Positions 9,246 through 18,874 of a DNA stretch of 64,000 nucleotides are shown here, one piece after another. The translations under genes and the position numbers were made by a program. Every line of letters starts with the position of its first letter. Positions within the stretch are counted from its first letter, which is position 1. Source of the stretch: Thermococcus sp. CX2 (GTDB lineage Archaea; Methanobacteriota_B; Thermococci; Thermococcales; Thermococcaceae). The notes under the pieces were generated by a model that did no database searches, was not told the origin of the DNA, and was given only the letters and a program-made list of their open reading frames with translations. The stretch is from contig NZ_SNUQ01000005.1 in assembly GCF_012027555.1 (NCBI RefSeq), positions 1 to 64,000 on the forward strand, in the 5' to 3' direction.

Positions 9246-9943
9246 TCAACAAAGATGTTTTCAGTATGATATACCTCAATTCCGTGATCAGTTATTTTAT
9301 ATGGTCTAATCTGCTCGTCAAAAGAACTTCCACGGAATTTCCGTATCATAATTCCCCTCAGCAGCCTCCCGTTTACTTCAATGGTCTTCAGTTCTATGAC
9401 CCCGCTCACTAGGTATTCCTCTATGTCACTGGTTTTCAGGTCGGAAGTTATCATCACGGTAGCGTTTAGCTCCGAAAGTGACTTCAGAAAACTTATGAAC
9501 GTTGTTCTGTACTCTAGTTCTTCCTTTACGGTGAGCTTTAGCATTGTTAGTGGATCGATAACTACCCTTGAATAATGTTCGAATTCAACCTTGTTACGGA
9601 TTGCGTTCGTTAATTTTTCAAAACTCTTCCCAAACTCTTCATAGAAAGCTCCTGCAAAGAGGTGTGTCCTTTCTGTAACCGGAGTCGCATCGATTGCTCT
9701 GAATTTTGGGTTATTCAAATCAAAGCCCAGCCTGGCCATATCCTCCTTTAAAATTTTGAGGGGCTCTTCAAGCGTCACATAGAGAACGTTCTCGTGGTTC
9801 TTCGCGCCTTCCATGAGAAATTGGATGGTGAGGGTAGTTTTCCCGGTTCCAGGACCACCTTTAACCAGATACGTTCTTCCCGGAATTAGTCCACCTCCAA
9901 GCATCTCGTCCAGACCTTTTATTCCTGTGGATACCCTTCCCAT
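9242..9943 (-). CDS. KaiC-like RecA-superfamily ATPase
   Basis: 233 residues, a single KaiC domain. It opens VSTGIKGLDEMLGGGLIPGR, with Walker A GGPGTGKT at 29-36. A Walker B strand (RVVIDPLTML) and the C-terminal FRGSSFDEQIRPYKITDHGIEVY are typical of archaeal KaiC-like proteins. These are linked to signalling or motility in various archaea but mostly uncharacterised. The ATG at 9943 is preceded by GGTGAGC; a GTG three codons upstream lies within that site. It is the first gene of a three-gene minus-strand operon, with upstream AT-rich promoter sequence around 9985-10020. Confidence 0.82.
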   Translation of the reverse strand: MGRVSTGIKGLDEMLGGGLIPGRTYLVKGGPGTGKTTLTIQFLMEGAKNHENVLYVTLEEPLKILKEDMARLGFDLNNPKFRAIDATPVTERTHLFAGAFYEEFGKSFEKLTNAIRNKVEFEHYSRVVIDPLTMLKLTVKEELEYRTTFISFLKSLSELNATVMITSDLKTSDIEEYLVSGVIELKTIEVNGRLLRGIMIRKFRGSSFDEQIRPYKITDHGIEVYHTENIFVE

Positions 9944-10137
9944 AATGCTCACCTAAAACCACTCACCTATGAGGAACTATGTGTTAGCTGTATATATACG
10001 TTATTGACAATATAAGGGTTATAAGAGGCATAGTTCTCTGTTTTAATACTTCACGCTTAGGGTGTGGGGGTTATTTTATTACTTGATGGCTTTGATAATA
10101 ATCACTTTCGATACCCTTATTTTTGTGTAGGGGTCTG

Positions 10138-10926
10138 CTACTTTTTGATTTCCACTGAGAGTATCCTGGACTTCTTTGTCGCGGCGTCAACGGCTTTCAT
10201 TATGGCCGTTCTTATCTTTCCTTCCTCCAGCTCAAAGATACCATCTATTGTGGTCCCTCCCGGCGTTATTACCATATCCCTAATTTCCGCTGGATGATTT
10301 TCGCTCTCTAGGAGGAGCTTCGCTGTCCCGAGCAGGGTCTGTGCCGCGGCAAGCTTGGCAACGTCCCTTGAGAGGCCAACCCTGAGCCCGCCATAAATCA
10401 TGGCCTCCAGGAACACGGAGACATACGCTGGCCCCGAACCGCTTAGGCCAGTTATTGCATCCATATGCTCCTCTTCGACCCTTAGACACTTTCCAAAGGA
10501 ACTAAAAAGACTTTCAACAGTTTTTGTATCTTCATCGCTCAGTCCATCTGAGGTATAGGCCGTGAATGACTCTTTGACTAAAATGGCTATGTTGGGCATT
10601 GCCCTCACGAACTTGGCTTTCGGTGCCAGTCGTTTGAGGCTTTTAAGGGGAATTCCCGCGGCCAGTGAAACCACGAGCTTGCCCCTTATGGCTTTCTCAA
10701 TTTCCTCAAGGATTCCTGCCACTTTGTTTGGCTTGACTGCTATGAAAACTACCTCCGCCCATTCCGCGGCCTCGACGTTATTCCTGATGACCCTGACGCC
10801 GTGTTCCTCTAACCACCTGGCCTTTTCGGTGTTCCTGCGCGTTGCGATTACAGAATGGCCCGCCTCAGCCAAAGCTTTTGCGACCGCCCCGCCTATTGTC
10901 CCAGCACCTATAACGGCTATTCTCAA
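10138..10926 (-). CDS. proC: Pyrroline-5-carboxylate reductase
   Basis: 262 residues. N-terminal Rossmann fold starting RIAVIGAGTIGGAVAKAL, with the NADP-recognition RR after strand 2, then the helical dimerisation domain with GLSGSGPAYV and TPGGTT motifs. It catalyses the last step of proline synthesis. Two starts are possible: GTG at 10935, overlapping the previous stop (GTGA), or TTG at 10926 with GGGGTGAT just upstream. I use the latter. It is the last gene of the histidine operon transcription unit, an unusual place for proC. Confidence 0.88.
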   Translation of the reverse strand: MRIAVIGAGTIGGAVAKALAEAGHSVIATRRNTEKARWLEEHGVRVIRNNVEAAEWAEVVFIAVKPNKVAGILEEIEKAIRGKLVVSLAAGIPLKSLKRLAPKAKFVRAMPNIAILVKESFTAYTSDGLSDEDTKTVESLFSSFGKCLRVEEEHMDAITGLSGSGPAYVSVFLEAMIYGGLRVGLSRDVAKLAAAQTLLGTAKLLLESENHPAEIRDMVITPGGTTIDGIFELEEGKIRTAIMKAVDAATKKSRILSVEIKK

Positions 10927-10931
10927 ACCAA

Positions 10932-11654
10932 TCACCCCAACAGCGTCTCCATTGCCTCGTTTACATCCTCAACGTCTCTTCCCACTATGATGGCCTCGAA
11001 ATCTGCCCCGTATTTTTCCCGGTAGTTCCTAACCAGGAGCTCGTCGTTCACGGTGTCCCCTATGTAAACTCCCCCTTCACCCCGGGTGAGGTGCCATATT
11101 GCCCTCGGATCGGGCTTCACGTAGAGCTCCCTCGTCACAGCCTTCTCGAAGTGGAAGCCTATGAGCTTCTCCGCCAGCTCAAGCTCCAAGGCGCTTCTCC
11201 CAGTTATAACGCCGAGCTTGAACCGCTTTTTGGCCATCTCGAGCAGTTCCGCCCTTACTATTGGCTTCTCTCTCTTCCAGAGGCCATCGAAGTCGAAGAG
11301 CCTTCCCGGGTAGTGCTCGCCGAGGTAGAAGGTGTTGAAGACTCTTTCTATGCTCCCGTTGAAGAGCCCCACTCCAAACCGTTCGCGGACCCAGTCTATG
11401 CCCTCCCCCGCGGGAAACTCTCCGATGAGTTCCTCCACGTCCCCGGCCATGGCGAAGAGTATGAGGGCCTCGCTAACCTTGAAGTCGTCGCCAAACGCTC
11501 CTTTCCGCCTCAGCTCCCTTATCCAGTCTAGCTTGATTCTCTTCTTAACCCCAAAGAGCCCGAGGAAGTACTCGACGGTGAGCTTGGTTGCCAAGTCGTA
11601 GCTCTCCCTTACGTCGATTAAAACCCCATCAATGTCAAATATCAGCCACTTCAT
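10932..11654 (-). CDS. HAD-superfamily phosphatase, candidate histidinol-phosphatase
   Basis: 240 residues. HAD motifs: I, FDIDGVLID (Asp7 and Asp9); II, GVITGR; III, a lysine in YVKPDPRAIWHL; IV, GDTVNDE. A helical cap lies between about 20 and 120. It overlaps hisC by four bases (11651-11654). The operon encodes every other histidine-pathway step, but no recognisable HisN, HisJ/PHP or HisB-N phosphatase. The archaeal HAD group found beside or fused to his genes is the natural candidate for histidinol-phosphate hydrolysis. Fold is certain from motifs; substrate is inferred from context. Confidence 0.78.
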   Translation of the reverse strand: MKWLIFDIDGVLIDVRESYDLATKLTVEYFLGLFGVKKRIKLDWIRELRRKGAFGDDFKVSEALILFAMAGDVEELIGEFPAGEGIDWVRERFGVGLFNGSIERVFNTFYLGEHYPGRLFDFDGLWKREKPIVRAELLEMAKKRFKLGVITGRSALELELAEKLIGFHFEKAVTRELYVKPDPRAIWHLTRGEGGVYIGDTVNDELLVRNYREKYGADFEAIIVGRDVEDVNEAMETLLG

Positions 11655-12664
11655 TTTATCCCCTCCACAAACTCCTTCAACGCCGCAATCAGCTCATCAT
11701 TTTCTTCCCTTCTGCCGACGGTAACCCTTATGTATCCCTCCAATCTTCCGCCGAGCTTTCTCACCACGATGCCTTTTTCAAGCAAAAATTCATAGGCATT
11801 GAGCTTCATCAGTATGAAGTTGGCCTCGCTCGGATACGCGTAGTCCTTGAACTCCCGATAGATCCTCTCGCGCTCTTTAATTATGTAATTCACCTTTTCC
11901 ATAACTACATCGTAGTGCCTCAGCATGACCTTTGCCGTTACCATAGTTAGGGCGTTCAGGCTGAAGGGAGACTTGATTCTGTATAGAGCGTCAACTATTT
12001 CTTCGCTTGCCAGGAAGTAGCCGACCCTCGCCCCGGCCAGACTGAAGGCCTTTGAGAACGTCCTCAGGATTATTAGGTTATCGTACTCATCGATCAGATC
12101 AACGTAGCTCTCTCCCGAAAACTCCGCATAGGCTTCATCCAGAACAACCGGCACCCCGGTATCGAGAACTTTAATTATCTCCTCCCTTGGCTGGGTATTG
12201 CCTGTTGGGTTGTTTGGGGATGTTATGAACACGAGGCTTGCCTTTTCTGCCTTTTCAGCAATTTTATCTCCGTTCATTATGAAGTTCTCATCTAGGGGTA
12301 CTTCTACAATGGGAATTCCGTCCAGCTTTGCGTAGAAGTAGTACATGCCAAAGGTTGGAGGCGTCGTTACCACATATTCTCCATCAAAAATCCTCATGAG
12401 ATAGCTCAGCAGCTCGTCCCCGCCGTTTCCAACGGCAACGTTTTCCGGACTAACCCCATAAAACTCGGCTATTGCTTCCCTGAGGGGCATCGAGGTTATG
12501 TGGGGGTAGCGGTTGAAAGGGGTTTTCCTAAGCTCTTCGAAGATTTCTTCCTTTATCTCGGGCGGCAAATCGAAGGGGTTCTCGTTCTTGTCAAGCCATA
12601 TCCTGTAATCTCCCTCCAGAACTTTATAGGGCTGGAAAGATTTAACAAGAGGACTAATCCTCAT
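11651..12664 (-). CDS. hisC: Histidinol-phosphate aminotransferase
   Basis: 337 residues, fold type I PLP aminotransferase. The N-terminal [15 protein letters not shown] is the family signature, followed by [34 protein letters not shown], and the PLP-lysine segment [16 protein letters not shown]. It converts imidazole-acetol phosphate to histidinol phosphate. It overlaps the upstream hisIE stop and the downstream HAD start by four bases each, so translation is coupled along the operon. Confidence 0.94.
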   Translation of the reverse strand: MRISPLVKSFQPYKVLEGDYRIWLDKNENPFDLPPEIKEEIFEELRKTPFNRYPHITSMPLREAIAEFYGVSPENVAVGNGGDELLSYLMRIFDGEYVVTTPPTFGMYYFYAKLDGIPIVEVPLDENFIMNGDKIAEKAEKASLVFITSPNNPTGNTQPREEIIKVLDTGVPVVLDEAYAEFSGESYVDLIDEYDNLIILRTFSKAFSLAGARVGYFLASEEIVDALYRIKSPFSLNALTMVTAKVMLRHYDVVMEKVNYIIKERERIYREFKDYAYPSEANFILMKLNAYEFLLEKGIVVRKLGGRLEGYIRVTVGRREENDELIAALKEFVEGIK

Positions 12665-13287
12665 TTCCTGCGCCTCCTTAACTCAGCCATAACCTCACTC
12701 AAACTTATGCCATTGTATGTTAAGAGAACCAAGAGGTGGTAGAGCATATCAGCAGTCTCGTAGATTATCCTTTCCCTGTTCTCTGCAACCAGAACCTCAA
12801 CAGCTTCCTCACCGAATTTCTTGTAAATCTTCTCTTTCCCTTCAGCAAAGAGCTTTGAGGTGTAAGAGCCATCAAGGGGCTTCTCCTTTCTCTGCTTTAT
12901 CAGCTCTTCAAGCTCTCTCAGGATTGTGAGCGAGTAGTCTATTCCGCCGGCGATTCTCTCAGGCTCCCCCAACTTTCTGTAAAAGCATGAGTAATTTCCC
13001 GTGTGGCATGCAGCACCAACCTGCTCAACAATTAAAAGCAGGGCATCGTTATCACAGTCTATCCTTATCTCCTTGACCTTCTGAACATTGCCGCTGACTT
13101 CCCCCTTCATCCTAATTCTGTCCTGTGAGCGCGAGTAGTAGTGGGCGTAGCCCGTTTCAAGCGTTTTCCTCAATGCTTCCCTGTTCATGTAGGCCAGCGT
13201 TAAAACTTCTCCCCTCGTGTCCTGAACGATTACGGGGACGATTCCGCCGTTCTTCTCCCAGTTGGCCTTCTTAATCAGCTCCTCCAT
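12661..13287 (-). CDS. hisIE: Bifunctional phosphoribosyl-AMP cyclohydrolase / phosphoribosyl-ATP pyrophosphatase
   Basis: 208 residues. The N-terminal HisI domain (to about 115) has the Mg/Zn-binding [11 protein letters not shown] and [10 protein letters not shown] motifs. The C-terminal HisE domain has [21 protein letters not shown] and [11 protein letters not shown]. It performs steps 2 and 3 of histidine synthesis. The end overlaps the hisC start (12661-12664); the start is nine bases after the hisF stop. Confidence 0.94.
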   Translation of the reverse strand: MEELIKKANWEKNGGIVPVIVQDTRGEVLTLAYMNREALRKTLETGYAHYYSRSQDRIRMKGEVSGNVQKVKEIRIDCDNDALLLIVEQVGAACHTGNYSCFYRKLGEPERIAGGIDYSLTILRELEELIKQRKEKPLDGSYTSKLFAEGKEKIYKKFGEEAVEVLVAENRERIIYETADMLYHLLVLLTYNGISLSEVMAELRRRRK

Positions 13288-13296
13288 GCTACCACC

Positions 13297-14055
13297 TCAG
13301 TAGTCCAGCCTCACGGGTATGCCCTTCCCAGCCAAATACTCCTTCAGCTCTCTGACCGTGTATTTCCCGTAGTGGAAGATTGAAGCTGCTAAAGCAGCCT
13401 CTGTTCCAATCTTGAAAGCTTCGTAGAAGTGCTCCGGACTTCCAGCGCCGCCGGAGGCAATGACTGGAATATCAACCGCTTCAACGATGGCTTTGGTTAA
13501 GGGAATGTCAAAGCCCTTCTGGGTCCCATCGGTGTCCATGCTCGTGAGCAGTATCTCACCGGCACCAAGCCTCTCGACTTCTTTGGCCCACTCTACTGCG
13601 TTAATCCCCCTCGCCTTCCTTCCCCCGTGGGTGTAAACCTCCCAGTACTCCCCGTTCCACTTTGCATCAATCGCTATCACTAAATTCGCAGAGCCGACAA
13701 CCTTTGCTGCTTCCCTCACGAGCTCAGGGTTGTTCACTGCGGCAGTGTTGAGAAAAACTTTATCCGCTCCGCTTTTGATTATCTCTCTTATCTCTTCGAC
13801 GCTCTTTATCCCCCCTCCGACGGTGAAGGGGACGTATATTTCCTCCGCTATCCGCTTAACGAGGTCGAGCAGGATTTTCCTCTTCTCAAACGATGCCGTG
13901 ATGTCGAGGAAGACTATCTCATCTATCCCTTCTTCCTCGTATCTCCTGGCGAGCTCTATTGGGTCGCCAGCGTCTCTGATGTTCTGGAACTTTATCCCCT
14001 TGACGACTCTCCCCTCTTTTATGTCAAGAGCAGCGATAATCCTTTTGGCTAACAT
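13297..14055 (-). CDS. hisF: Imidazole glycerol phosphate synthase, cyclase subunit HisF
   Basis: 252 residues, a (beta/alpha)8 barrel. The catalytic aspartates are visible in [15 protein letters not shown] and LVIAIDAKW, and phosphate sites in VGGGIKS and ASGGAGS. With HisH it turns PRFAR and glutamine-derived ammonia into IGP and AICAR. It overlaps the end of hisA by seven bases (14049-14055). Confidence 0.95.
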   Translation of the reverse strand: MLAKRIIAALDIKEGRVVKGIKFQNIRDAGDPIELARRYEEEGIDEIVFLDITASFEKRKILLDLVKRIAEEIYVPFTVGGGIKSVEEIREIIKSGADKVFLNTAAVNNPELVREAAKVVGSANLVIAIDAKWNGEYWEVYTHGGRKARGINAVEWAKEVERLGAGEILLTSMDTDGTQKGFDIPLTKAIVEAVDIPVIASGGAGSPEHFYEAFKIGTEAALAASIFHYGKYTVRELKEYLAGKGIPVRLDY

Positions 14056-14738
14056 TTCAGAACCTCCAGAAGCTCTTTCAGGCTAACCTCACTCTCGTAG
14101 AGGGCTTTTCCGACTATGGCTCCAGAGAAGCCGACCTCCCTCAGCTTGAGCACATCATCCACGCTCGAAACTCCCCCGGCGTAGATGAACTCCTCATCCT
14201 TCCAAAACCGCTCTATGCTTTCTATCCCCGTCAGCGTGCCGTCTCTCTCGATTGCGGTGTAGATGAACCTGTCCACGTACTCCCTGAGCATCTCGTAGGC
14301 TTCCCCGACCTTAAGCGAGCTCTCCTCGAGCCATCCCTTAACCGCTATCTTCCCACCCCTCGCATCGAGGCTGACTGTTATTCCGTTGAAGTCGCCGGTT
14401 ATCCTCTCCAGGAACTCGAGGTCGAAGGCCTTCGTGCCGATTATGACGTTCTCGGCGCCGATTTCGTATGCTTTTGCTATGCTCTCATAGGAGCGGAAGC
14501 CCCCTCCGACCTGGACTTTAAGCCCTGTTTCCTCTATTATCTTCTTCACAACGTCAAGGTTCTGTGGCTTCCCTGTGAAAGCCCCGTCTAAGTCCACGAC
14601 GTGGATTTTATCAACGAGCTCCGCAAATCTGCTTGCTATCTCCACAGGATCACCGTAGACCTTCACTTTCTCCTTCTGCCCCTTGTAGAGGCGCACGGCT
14701 TTTCCGCCCATGAGGTCAATGGCTGGATAAATTCTCAT
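14049..14738 (-). CDS. hisA: ProFAR isomerase HisA
   Basis: 229 residues, a (beta/alpha)8 barrel related to HisF. It starts MRIYPAIDLMGGKAVRL with the catalytic Asp8, then VQVGGGFRS and YAGGVSS phosphate loops. It isomerises the aminoaldose ProFAR to the aminoketose PRFAR. Its start codon is one base after the hisH stop at 14740. Confidence 0.95.
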   Translation of the reverse strand: MRIYPAIDLMGGKAVRLYKGQKEKVKVYGDPVEIASRFAELVDKIHVVDLDGAFTGKPQNLDVVKKIIEETGLKVQVGGGFRSYESIAKAYEIGAENVIIGTKAFDLEFLERITGDFNGITVSLDARGGKIAVKGWLEESSLKVGEAYEMLREYVDRFIYTAIERDGTLTGIESIERFWKDEEFIYAGGVSSVDDVLKLREVGFSGAIVGKALYESEVSLKELLEVLKC

Positions 14739-14739
14739 C

Positions 14740-15330
14740 TCACAACCTCCTGAAGTTTGCTAAAAGTCTCAACCCGTTTCTGCTCGACTTTTCAGGGTGG
14801 AACTGCACCGCGAAGACGTTGTCCCTGCAGACTGCCGAGGTAAAGACGACCTCGTTCCCCTTGGACTTGTAATCGGTAACTCCGGCGATTATGCCCTCAT
14901 CTGCCGGCTGGGCGTAGTAGGAGTGGACAAAGTAGAAGTAAGCTCCGTCCTTTATGCCCTCAAAGAGCTTGCATTCTTTTTTCTGCCACACCTGGTTCCA
15001 GCCTATGTGCGGCGTTCTGACTCCTCTAAACCTCACAACGTTACCCTCGAAGACACCTAAGCCTTTACCCCTGCTTTCTTCACTCCACTCAAACAGCAAT
15101 TGAAGTCCAAGGCATATCCCAAGGAACGGCTTCCCGTCGTTTATAGCATCCAAGATAACTCCCCTCAAAGGCTCAAGCTTCTCCATCACAGCTCCAAAGT
15201 TTCCAACCCCGGGCAGGACTATTTTCTCAGCTTTTTCTATTTCATAGGGGTCGCTCGTAATTACTCCTCCGAGGGCTTTCCTCACGTTGGCCAAGTTACC
15301 TATGCCGAGATCAACTATTGCAATCACCAC
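14740..15330 (-). CDS. hisH: Imidazole glycerol phosphate synthase, glutaminase subunit HisH
   Basis: 196 residues, class I glutamine amidotransferase. It starts [14 protein letters not shown], with the nucleophile elbow GICLGLQLLFE (Cys) and the His-Glu pair in VQFHPEKSS. It supplies ammonia to HisF. It overlaps hisB by seven bases. Confidence 0.95.
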   Translation of the reverse strand: MVIAIVDLGIGNLANVRKALGGVITSDPYEIEKAEKIVLPGVGNFGAVMEKLEPLRGVILDAINDGKPFLGICLGLQLLFEWSEESRGKGLGVFEGNVVRFRGVRTPHIGWNQVWQKKECKLFEGIKDGAYFYFVHSYYAQPADEGIIAGVTDYKSKGNEVVFTSAVCRDNVFAVQFHPEKSSRNGLRLLANFRRL

Positions 15331-15857
15331 AGCACCCCCTTTGTGCTCTCCAAACGCTCACTCTCTCTCAAAGCCTGTCTTAAAGCAATGCCGAGTCCCT
15401 TAAAGGTCGCTTCGATTATGTGGTGGGCATTTATTCCAGCCAGCTGCTTCACGTGGATTGTTGCATTCAGCGTCCTCGCCAGCGCCCAGAGGAACTCCCT
15501 GACGAGCGTAACCTCAAAGCCCTCTTCGCTCTCCTTCACGTCAAGCTCAAGGTTGAGGTAGGGCCTTGAGATGTCCACGGCTACCAGAACCAATGCATCG
15601 TCCATAGGCATTACGGCATTTCCGAAGCGCGCTATCTTTTTGCCCCTAATTTTCTCCCTAAGCTCCTCTCCGAGGACTATACCCAGGTCTTCCCATAGGT
15701 GGTGCCTCAAATCGTAGCTCGCCCTGATGCTGACATTCTGCTCCATGTAAAAGAATAAAGCGGTGAGGAGGTGGTCGAACACTCTGTCTCCCGTCTCTAT
15801 GCCCCCCTCAACGCCAATCTCCACGGTTATGTCGGTCTCTTTCGTTTTGCGCCTCAT
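15324..15857 (-). CDS. hisB: Imidazoleglycerol-phosphate dehydratase
   Basis: 177 residues, monofunctional (no N-terminal phosphatase domain). Metal-binding motifs [19 protein letters not shown] and [12 protein letters not shown] provide the His and Glu ligands of the dimanganese site. It converts IGP to imidazole-acetol phosphate. It overlaps hisD by four bases. Because the phosphatase half of bifunctional HisB is absent, a separate histidinol phosphatase is required. Confidence 0.94.
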   Translation of the reverse strand: MRRKTKETDITVEIGVEGGIETGDRVFDHLLTALFFYMEQNVSIRASYDLRHHLWEDLGIVLGEELREKIRGKKIARFGNAVMPMDDALVLVAVDISRPYLNLELDVKESEEGFEVTLVREFLWALARTLNATIHVKQLAGINAHHIIEATFKGLGIALRQALRESERLESTKGVLW

Positions 15858-16987
15858 CTTCTAACCTCCATGCTCCTTTTGTGTATCTCAAGTCCTTCAA
15901 TTTCAGCCAGGCGAATTCCTAGATATCTCTCCGCCAAGAACTCCTCTCTGCTGACGTAGGCTAAGCTAATCCTCTTCATGAAGTCCATAACTGTTAAAAC
16001 TCCGCTGAACTTCGCTGCTCCTCCTGTCGGAAGGACGTGGTTGACGCCGAGGAAGTAGTCAGCCGCTGGCACGGGCGTGTACTCTCCGAGGTATATCGCT
16101 CCCGCGTTGTCTATGAGGTCAACCAGTCCCATCGGGTTCTCGGTGATTATCTCCAAGTGCTCGGGAGCTATCTCGTTAGCCTTTTCGGCGCATTCCTCAA
16201 GGCTCTCACAGAGAACGACCTCGATTCCGTCCCTGCTGCAGTACTCTGCCAGCTCTCTTGAAGTCGTCAGGAGCCAGGCCTTGCTGTCCTTTCCGTGCTC
16301 AAGCTGGGAGAGTAAGTCGTAGAGGACGTATTCTTTGTTCGCGCTCTCATCGGCTATAACTGCTATCTCCGACGGTCCAGCCAAGCTGTCAATTCCCACA
16401 ACACCGAAAACCTGCCTCTTTGCCTCGTTCACGAACTTGTTGCCCGGACCAAAGATTTTGTCCACTTTCTTCATTCCAATGCCGTAAGCCATTGCTCCAA
16501 TCGCCTGAATCCCGCCGAGCTTGTAGACCTCTTTAATGCCGAGGAGCTTTGCCACGTAGAGGACGTAGGGGTTGATTTTGCCGTCCTTCGGGGGCGTTGT
16601 CACCGCTATCTCCTTAACGCCCGCTATCTTTGCCGGAACCCCGACCATCATGAGCGTCGAGGGCAGAGGCTTTCCTCCCGGAACGTAGATTCCTATCCTC
16701 CTAATTGGCTTGTAGATTATGCCGTAAAGCGAGGCGTTCTTCATGTAGAGCTTATCGTTCTCAAGCTGCTTCTCGTGGTAAAAGCGGATTCTCTCTATTG
16801 TACGCTTGATGATCTCCTTGTCTTTTTCTGGAATCAGCCTCTCAGCTTCTTCGAACTCCTCCTCGCTTACCAGAAATTCGCCCTCGTAGCCGTCGAACTT
16901 CCTTGAGTATTCCTTCACCGCTTCGATGCCCCTCTCCCTTATATCCCTCAAAATTCCAGCCACGTAGCTTTCCAGCTCAAAATCCAT
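15854..16987 (-). CDS. hisD: Histidinol dehydrogenase
   Basis: 377 residues. It shows [16 protein letters not shown], the NAD-binding [30 protein letters not shown], the zinc/catalytic EHLEI and [13 protein letters not shown] segments. It oxidises histidinol to histidine in two NAD-dependent steps. The ATG at 16987 has GGAGGT eight bases upstream and overlaps the end of hisG; a TTG three codons upstream is less likely. Confidence 0.94.
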   Translation of the reverse strand: MDFELESYVAGILRDIRERGIEAVKEYSRKFDGYEGEFLVSEEEFEEAERLIPEKDKEIIKRTIERIRFYHEKQLENDKLYMKNASLYGIIYKPIRRIGIYVPGGKPLPSTLMMVGVPAKIAGVKEIAVTTPPKDGKINPYVLYVAKLLGIKEVYKLGGIQAIGAMAYGIGMKKVDKIFGPGNKFVNEAKRQVFGVVGIDSLAGPSEIAVIADESANKEYVLYDLLSQLEHGKDSKAWLLTTSRELAEYCSRDGIEVVLCESLEECAEKANEIAPEHLEIITENPMGLVDLIDNAGAIYLGEYTPVPAADYFLGVNHVLPTGGAAKFSGVLTVMDFMKRISLAYVSREEFLAERYLGIRLAEIEGLEIHKRSMEVRR

Positions 16988-17594
16988 CTCTAACAACCTC
17001 CTTAAGTTTTAAAACGAGCTCGTTAATTTCCTCAAACTTCGTCTTCTGGGAGATTCTGTTCACCAAAAGCAAAGCCGAAACGTCCATAATCTTCTCTACC
17101 TCAACTAAGCCGTTAGCCCTTAACGTGTTTCCAGTCTCGACTATGTCGACGATGGCATCTGCAATCCCGATCTTTGGAGCGAGCTCAATGCTCCCGTGAA
17201 GCTTTATCACTTCAACTTCAACTCCATTCTTCTCGAAAAACTTCCTCGCGAGGTTTGGATATTTGGTGGCTATCCTGAACCCGTCCATCTCTTCAACGCT
17301 GACTGCATTTTCTTTGGGCATCGCCAGGCTCAAGCGGCACTTCCCAAAAGGCAGCTCAAGAGGAACGAGGACGTCGCTCCCCCTCTCCTCCACGACATCG
17401 CTTCCGGCTATGCCGACATCTATGCCGTGCTCTACATACACGGGCACATCAAAAGCCCTCGCAAGGAGAAGCTCATACCTGCCGTTTCTCACTATCAGTT
17501 CCCGGGTCTCTGGTGGTTTAAGCTCAACGCCTGCTTTTCTGAGGATTTCAAGCGAACCCTTGAACAATCTTCCTTTGGGCAGGACGAACCTCAT
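16977..17594 (-). CDS. hisG: ATP phosphoribosyltransferase, short form HisG
   Basis: 205 residues, the short HisG class that lacks the C-terminal regulatory domain and needs HisZ. Visible: [31 protein letters not shown], and the PRPP-binding [18 protein letters not shown]. It catalyses the committed first step. The hisZ partner is immediately upstream, overlapping by four bases. Confidence 0.94.
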   Translation of the reverse strand: MRFVLPKGRLFKGSLEILRKAGVELKPPETRELIVRNGRYELLLARAFDVPVYVEHGIDVGIAGSDVVEERGSDVLVPLELPFGKCRLSLAMPKENAVSVEEMDGFRIATKYPNLARKFFEKNGVEVEVIKLHGSIELAPKIGIADAIVDIVETGNTLRANGLVEVEKIMDVSALLLVNRISQKTKFEEINELVLKLKEVVRDGF

Positions 17595-18481
17595 TCTTCC
17601 ACCTCCACCGGAATGCCGAGCTTAACAAGCTCCTTTGCAAGCTTGTACGCTTCCTTCAGCTCCCCTCTGATTCTCTTTCTGCTCTTCTCTATTTTGCCGT
17701 CAAAGAGTTTTGAGAGTGCATTTAAGTCAAAGGCGAATCCAAAGGCTTTTGTACCTTTGAAGACATACTCGCCTCCGCCGCCCAAGGGCTTGCCAATCTT
17801 TGGAGAATAGACCTCAAAGATTACATCGCTGTAGTAGGGCAGGGGTCTTATCGTGCCGAAATCTATGAAGACCCTCCTGTCGTCAAGGGCCTCGATAATT
17901 TTGTTGAGCTTTTCATATCCGCAGCTCTTTCCTCTGAAGTTGAACAGCTGCCAGAGCTCCTCCTTTTTTTCTTCACTTATAGGCAGTCTCTCGATAATTT
18001 CGAAGTTTCTCCTCGTCAGGGCTCTGAAGATCTCTGCCCTAAATTCTTCAACTCCTTCAACGGCACTTTCCCAGACTTTTAGGCTGCCGACGTCGATGTA
18101 AAAGTCCTCAATGCCGAGCGCCTCAAGGGAAGTTATAACAGTTAAAAGAACCTCGACCTGCATTTTGATGTCTTCTCCGCCGATGAACTCCACTCCAGCC
18201 TGCCATTTCCCTCTAATCCCGCCGTTCAACACTTCGCTGATATAGTAGAGCTTAAGTTTCCTAGGCTCTTTGAGGTTTGCAAGTATCTGAGATGTCAGGT
18301 CTGGCTTTATTACATAAAATCCGTTGTTGTACGCAAATTTTGTTCCTTTTCTCAGCTCCTCGCTGAACTCTTCTATCGTCGGCAAAAATATCTCTCTGTA
18401 ACCCCAAAGCTCAAATGTCCGCCTTAAATATTTTGTAATATCCGCTAGCCTCTCTGATTCGGAAAACAAATCCTTCTTCAC
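17591..18481 (-). CDS. hisZ: ATP phosphoribosyltransferase regulatory subunit HisZ (HisRS-like)
   Basis: 296 residues, resembling the catalytic core of histidyl-tRNA synthetase: [17 protein letters not shown] (motif 2 region), then [10 protein letters not shown] and GGGGEYV. It is shorter than a tRNA synthetase and lacks the C-terminal anticodon domain. In the hetero-octamer it mediates histidine feedback on HisG. The start is GTG at 18481 with GGAGGGG upstream. It is the first gene of the operon. Confidence 0.88.
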   Translation of the reverse strand: MKKDLFSESERLADITKYLRRTFELWGYREIFLPTIEEFSEELRKGTKFAYNNGFYVIKPDLTSQILANLKEPRKLKLYYISEVLNGGIRGKWQAGVEFIGGEDIKMQVEVLLTVITSLEALGIEDFYIDVGSLKVWESAVEGVEEFRAEIFRALTRRNFEIIERLPISEEKKEELWQLFNFRGKSCGYEKLNKIIEALDDRRVFIDFGTIRPLPYYSDVIFEVYSPKIGKPLGGGGEYVFKGTKAFGFAFDLNALSKLFDGKIEKSRKRIRGELKEAYKLAKELVKLGIPVEVEE

Positions 18482-18874
18482 AATAACCCCTCCAAGAGCT
18501 TTTGGATGAAAATATCCCCTGCTAAATAGCGCCTAACCAAGCTAAATGCTCTAGAACAGTCAATGATGATGGCAGTAGCTCACCAGAAAAGCGGATATGT
18601 TACAGTAGCTCAACTTGGTGGATATAATTTTCGAGTTTTTGGGCACTTTTCTGTCTTTCATGTTGATCCCCCCAGTCTGAGATTGGGGAGTGTTTGTTAC
18701 AGTATTTAAGCTTATCCAATGATTTTCTGTCAAGATGTCTGCAATGCGTGAGAATCTTGTCATAATATCTAAAAACTGCGCGAAGAACTTGACAGATATA
18801 CCCAAAAATGACCGCCTATGAGTCTTCCGAAAATGTTAATAGACTTGAAAGCGAGGTAGATATGGTGATTTTGC
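18482..18874. promoter_or_regulatory. Intergenic region: his operon promoter side and upstream of a ferritin-like gene
   Basis: 393 bases with no convincing gene. Next to hisZ is a direct repeat GCTAAAT at 18521-18527 and 18541-18547, a 20-base period, so both copies lie on the same helix face in the expected promoter zone of the his operon. A second direct repeat CAGTAGCTCA occurs at 18573-18582 and 18603-18612. A short hairpin (CCCCA / TGGGG) lies at 18670-18688. Near 18830-18870 are AT-rich promoter-like bases and GGTGATT for the plus-strand gene. Confidence 0.45.

Noticed and set aside
18560-18620. C/D box small RNA (ATGATGA C-box-like sequence)
   Set aside because: A C-box-like ATGATGA is present, but no convincing D/D' boxes (CTGA) at suitable spacing.
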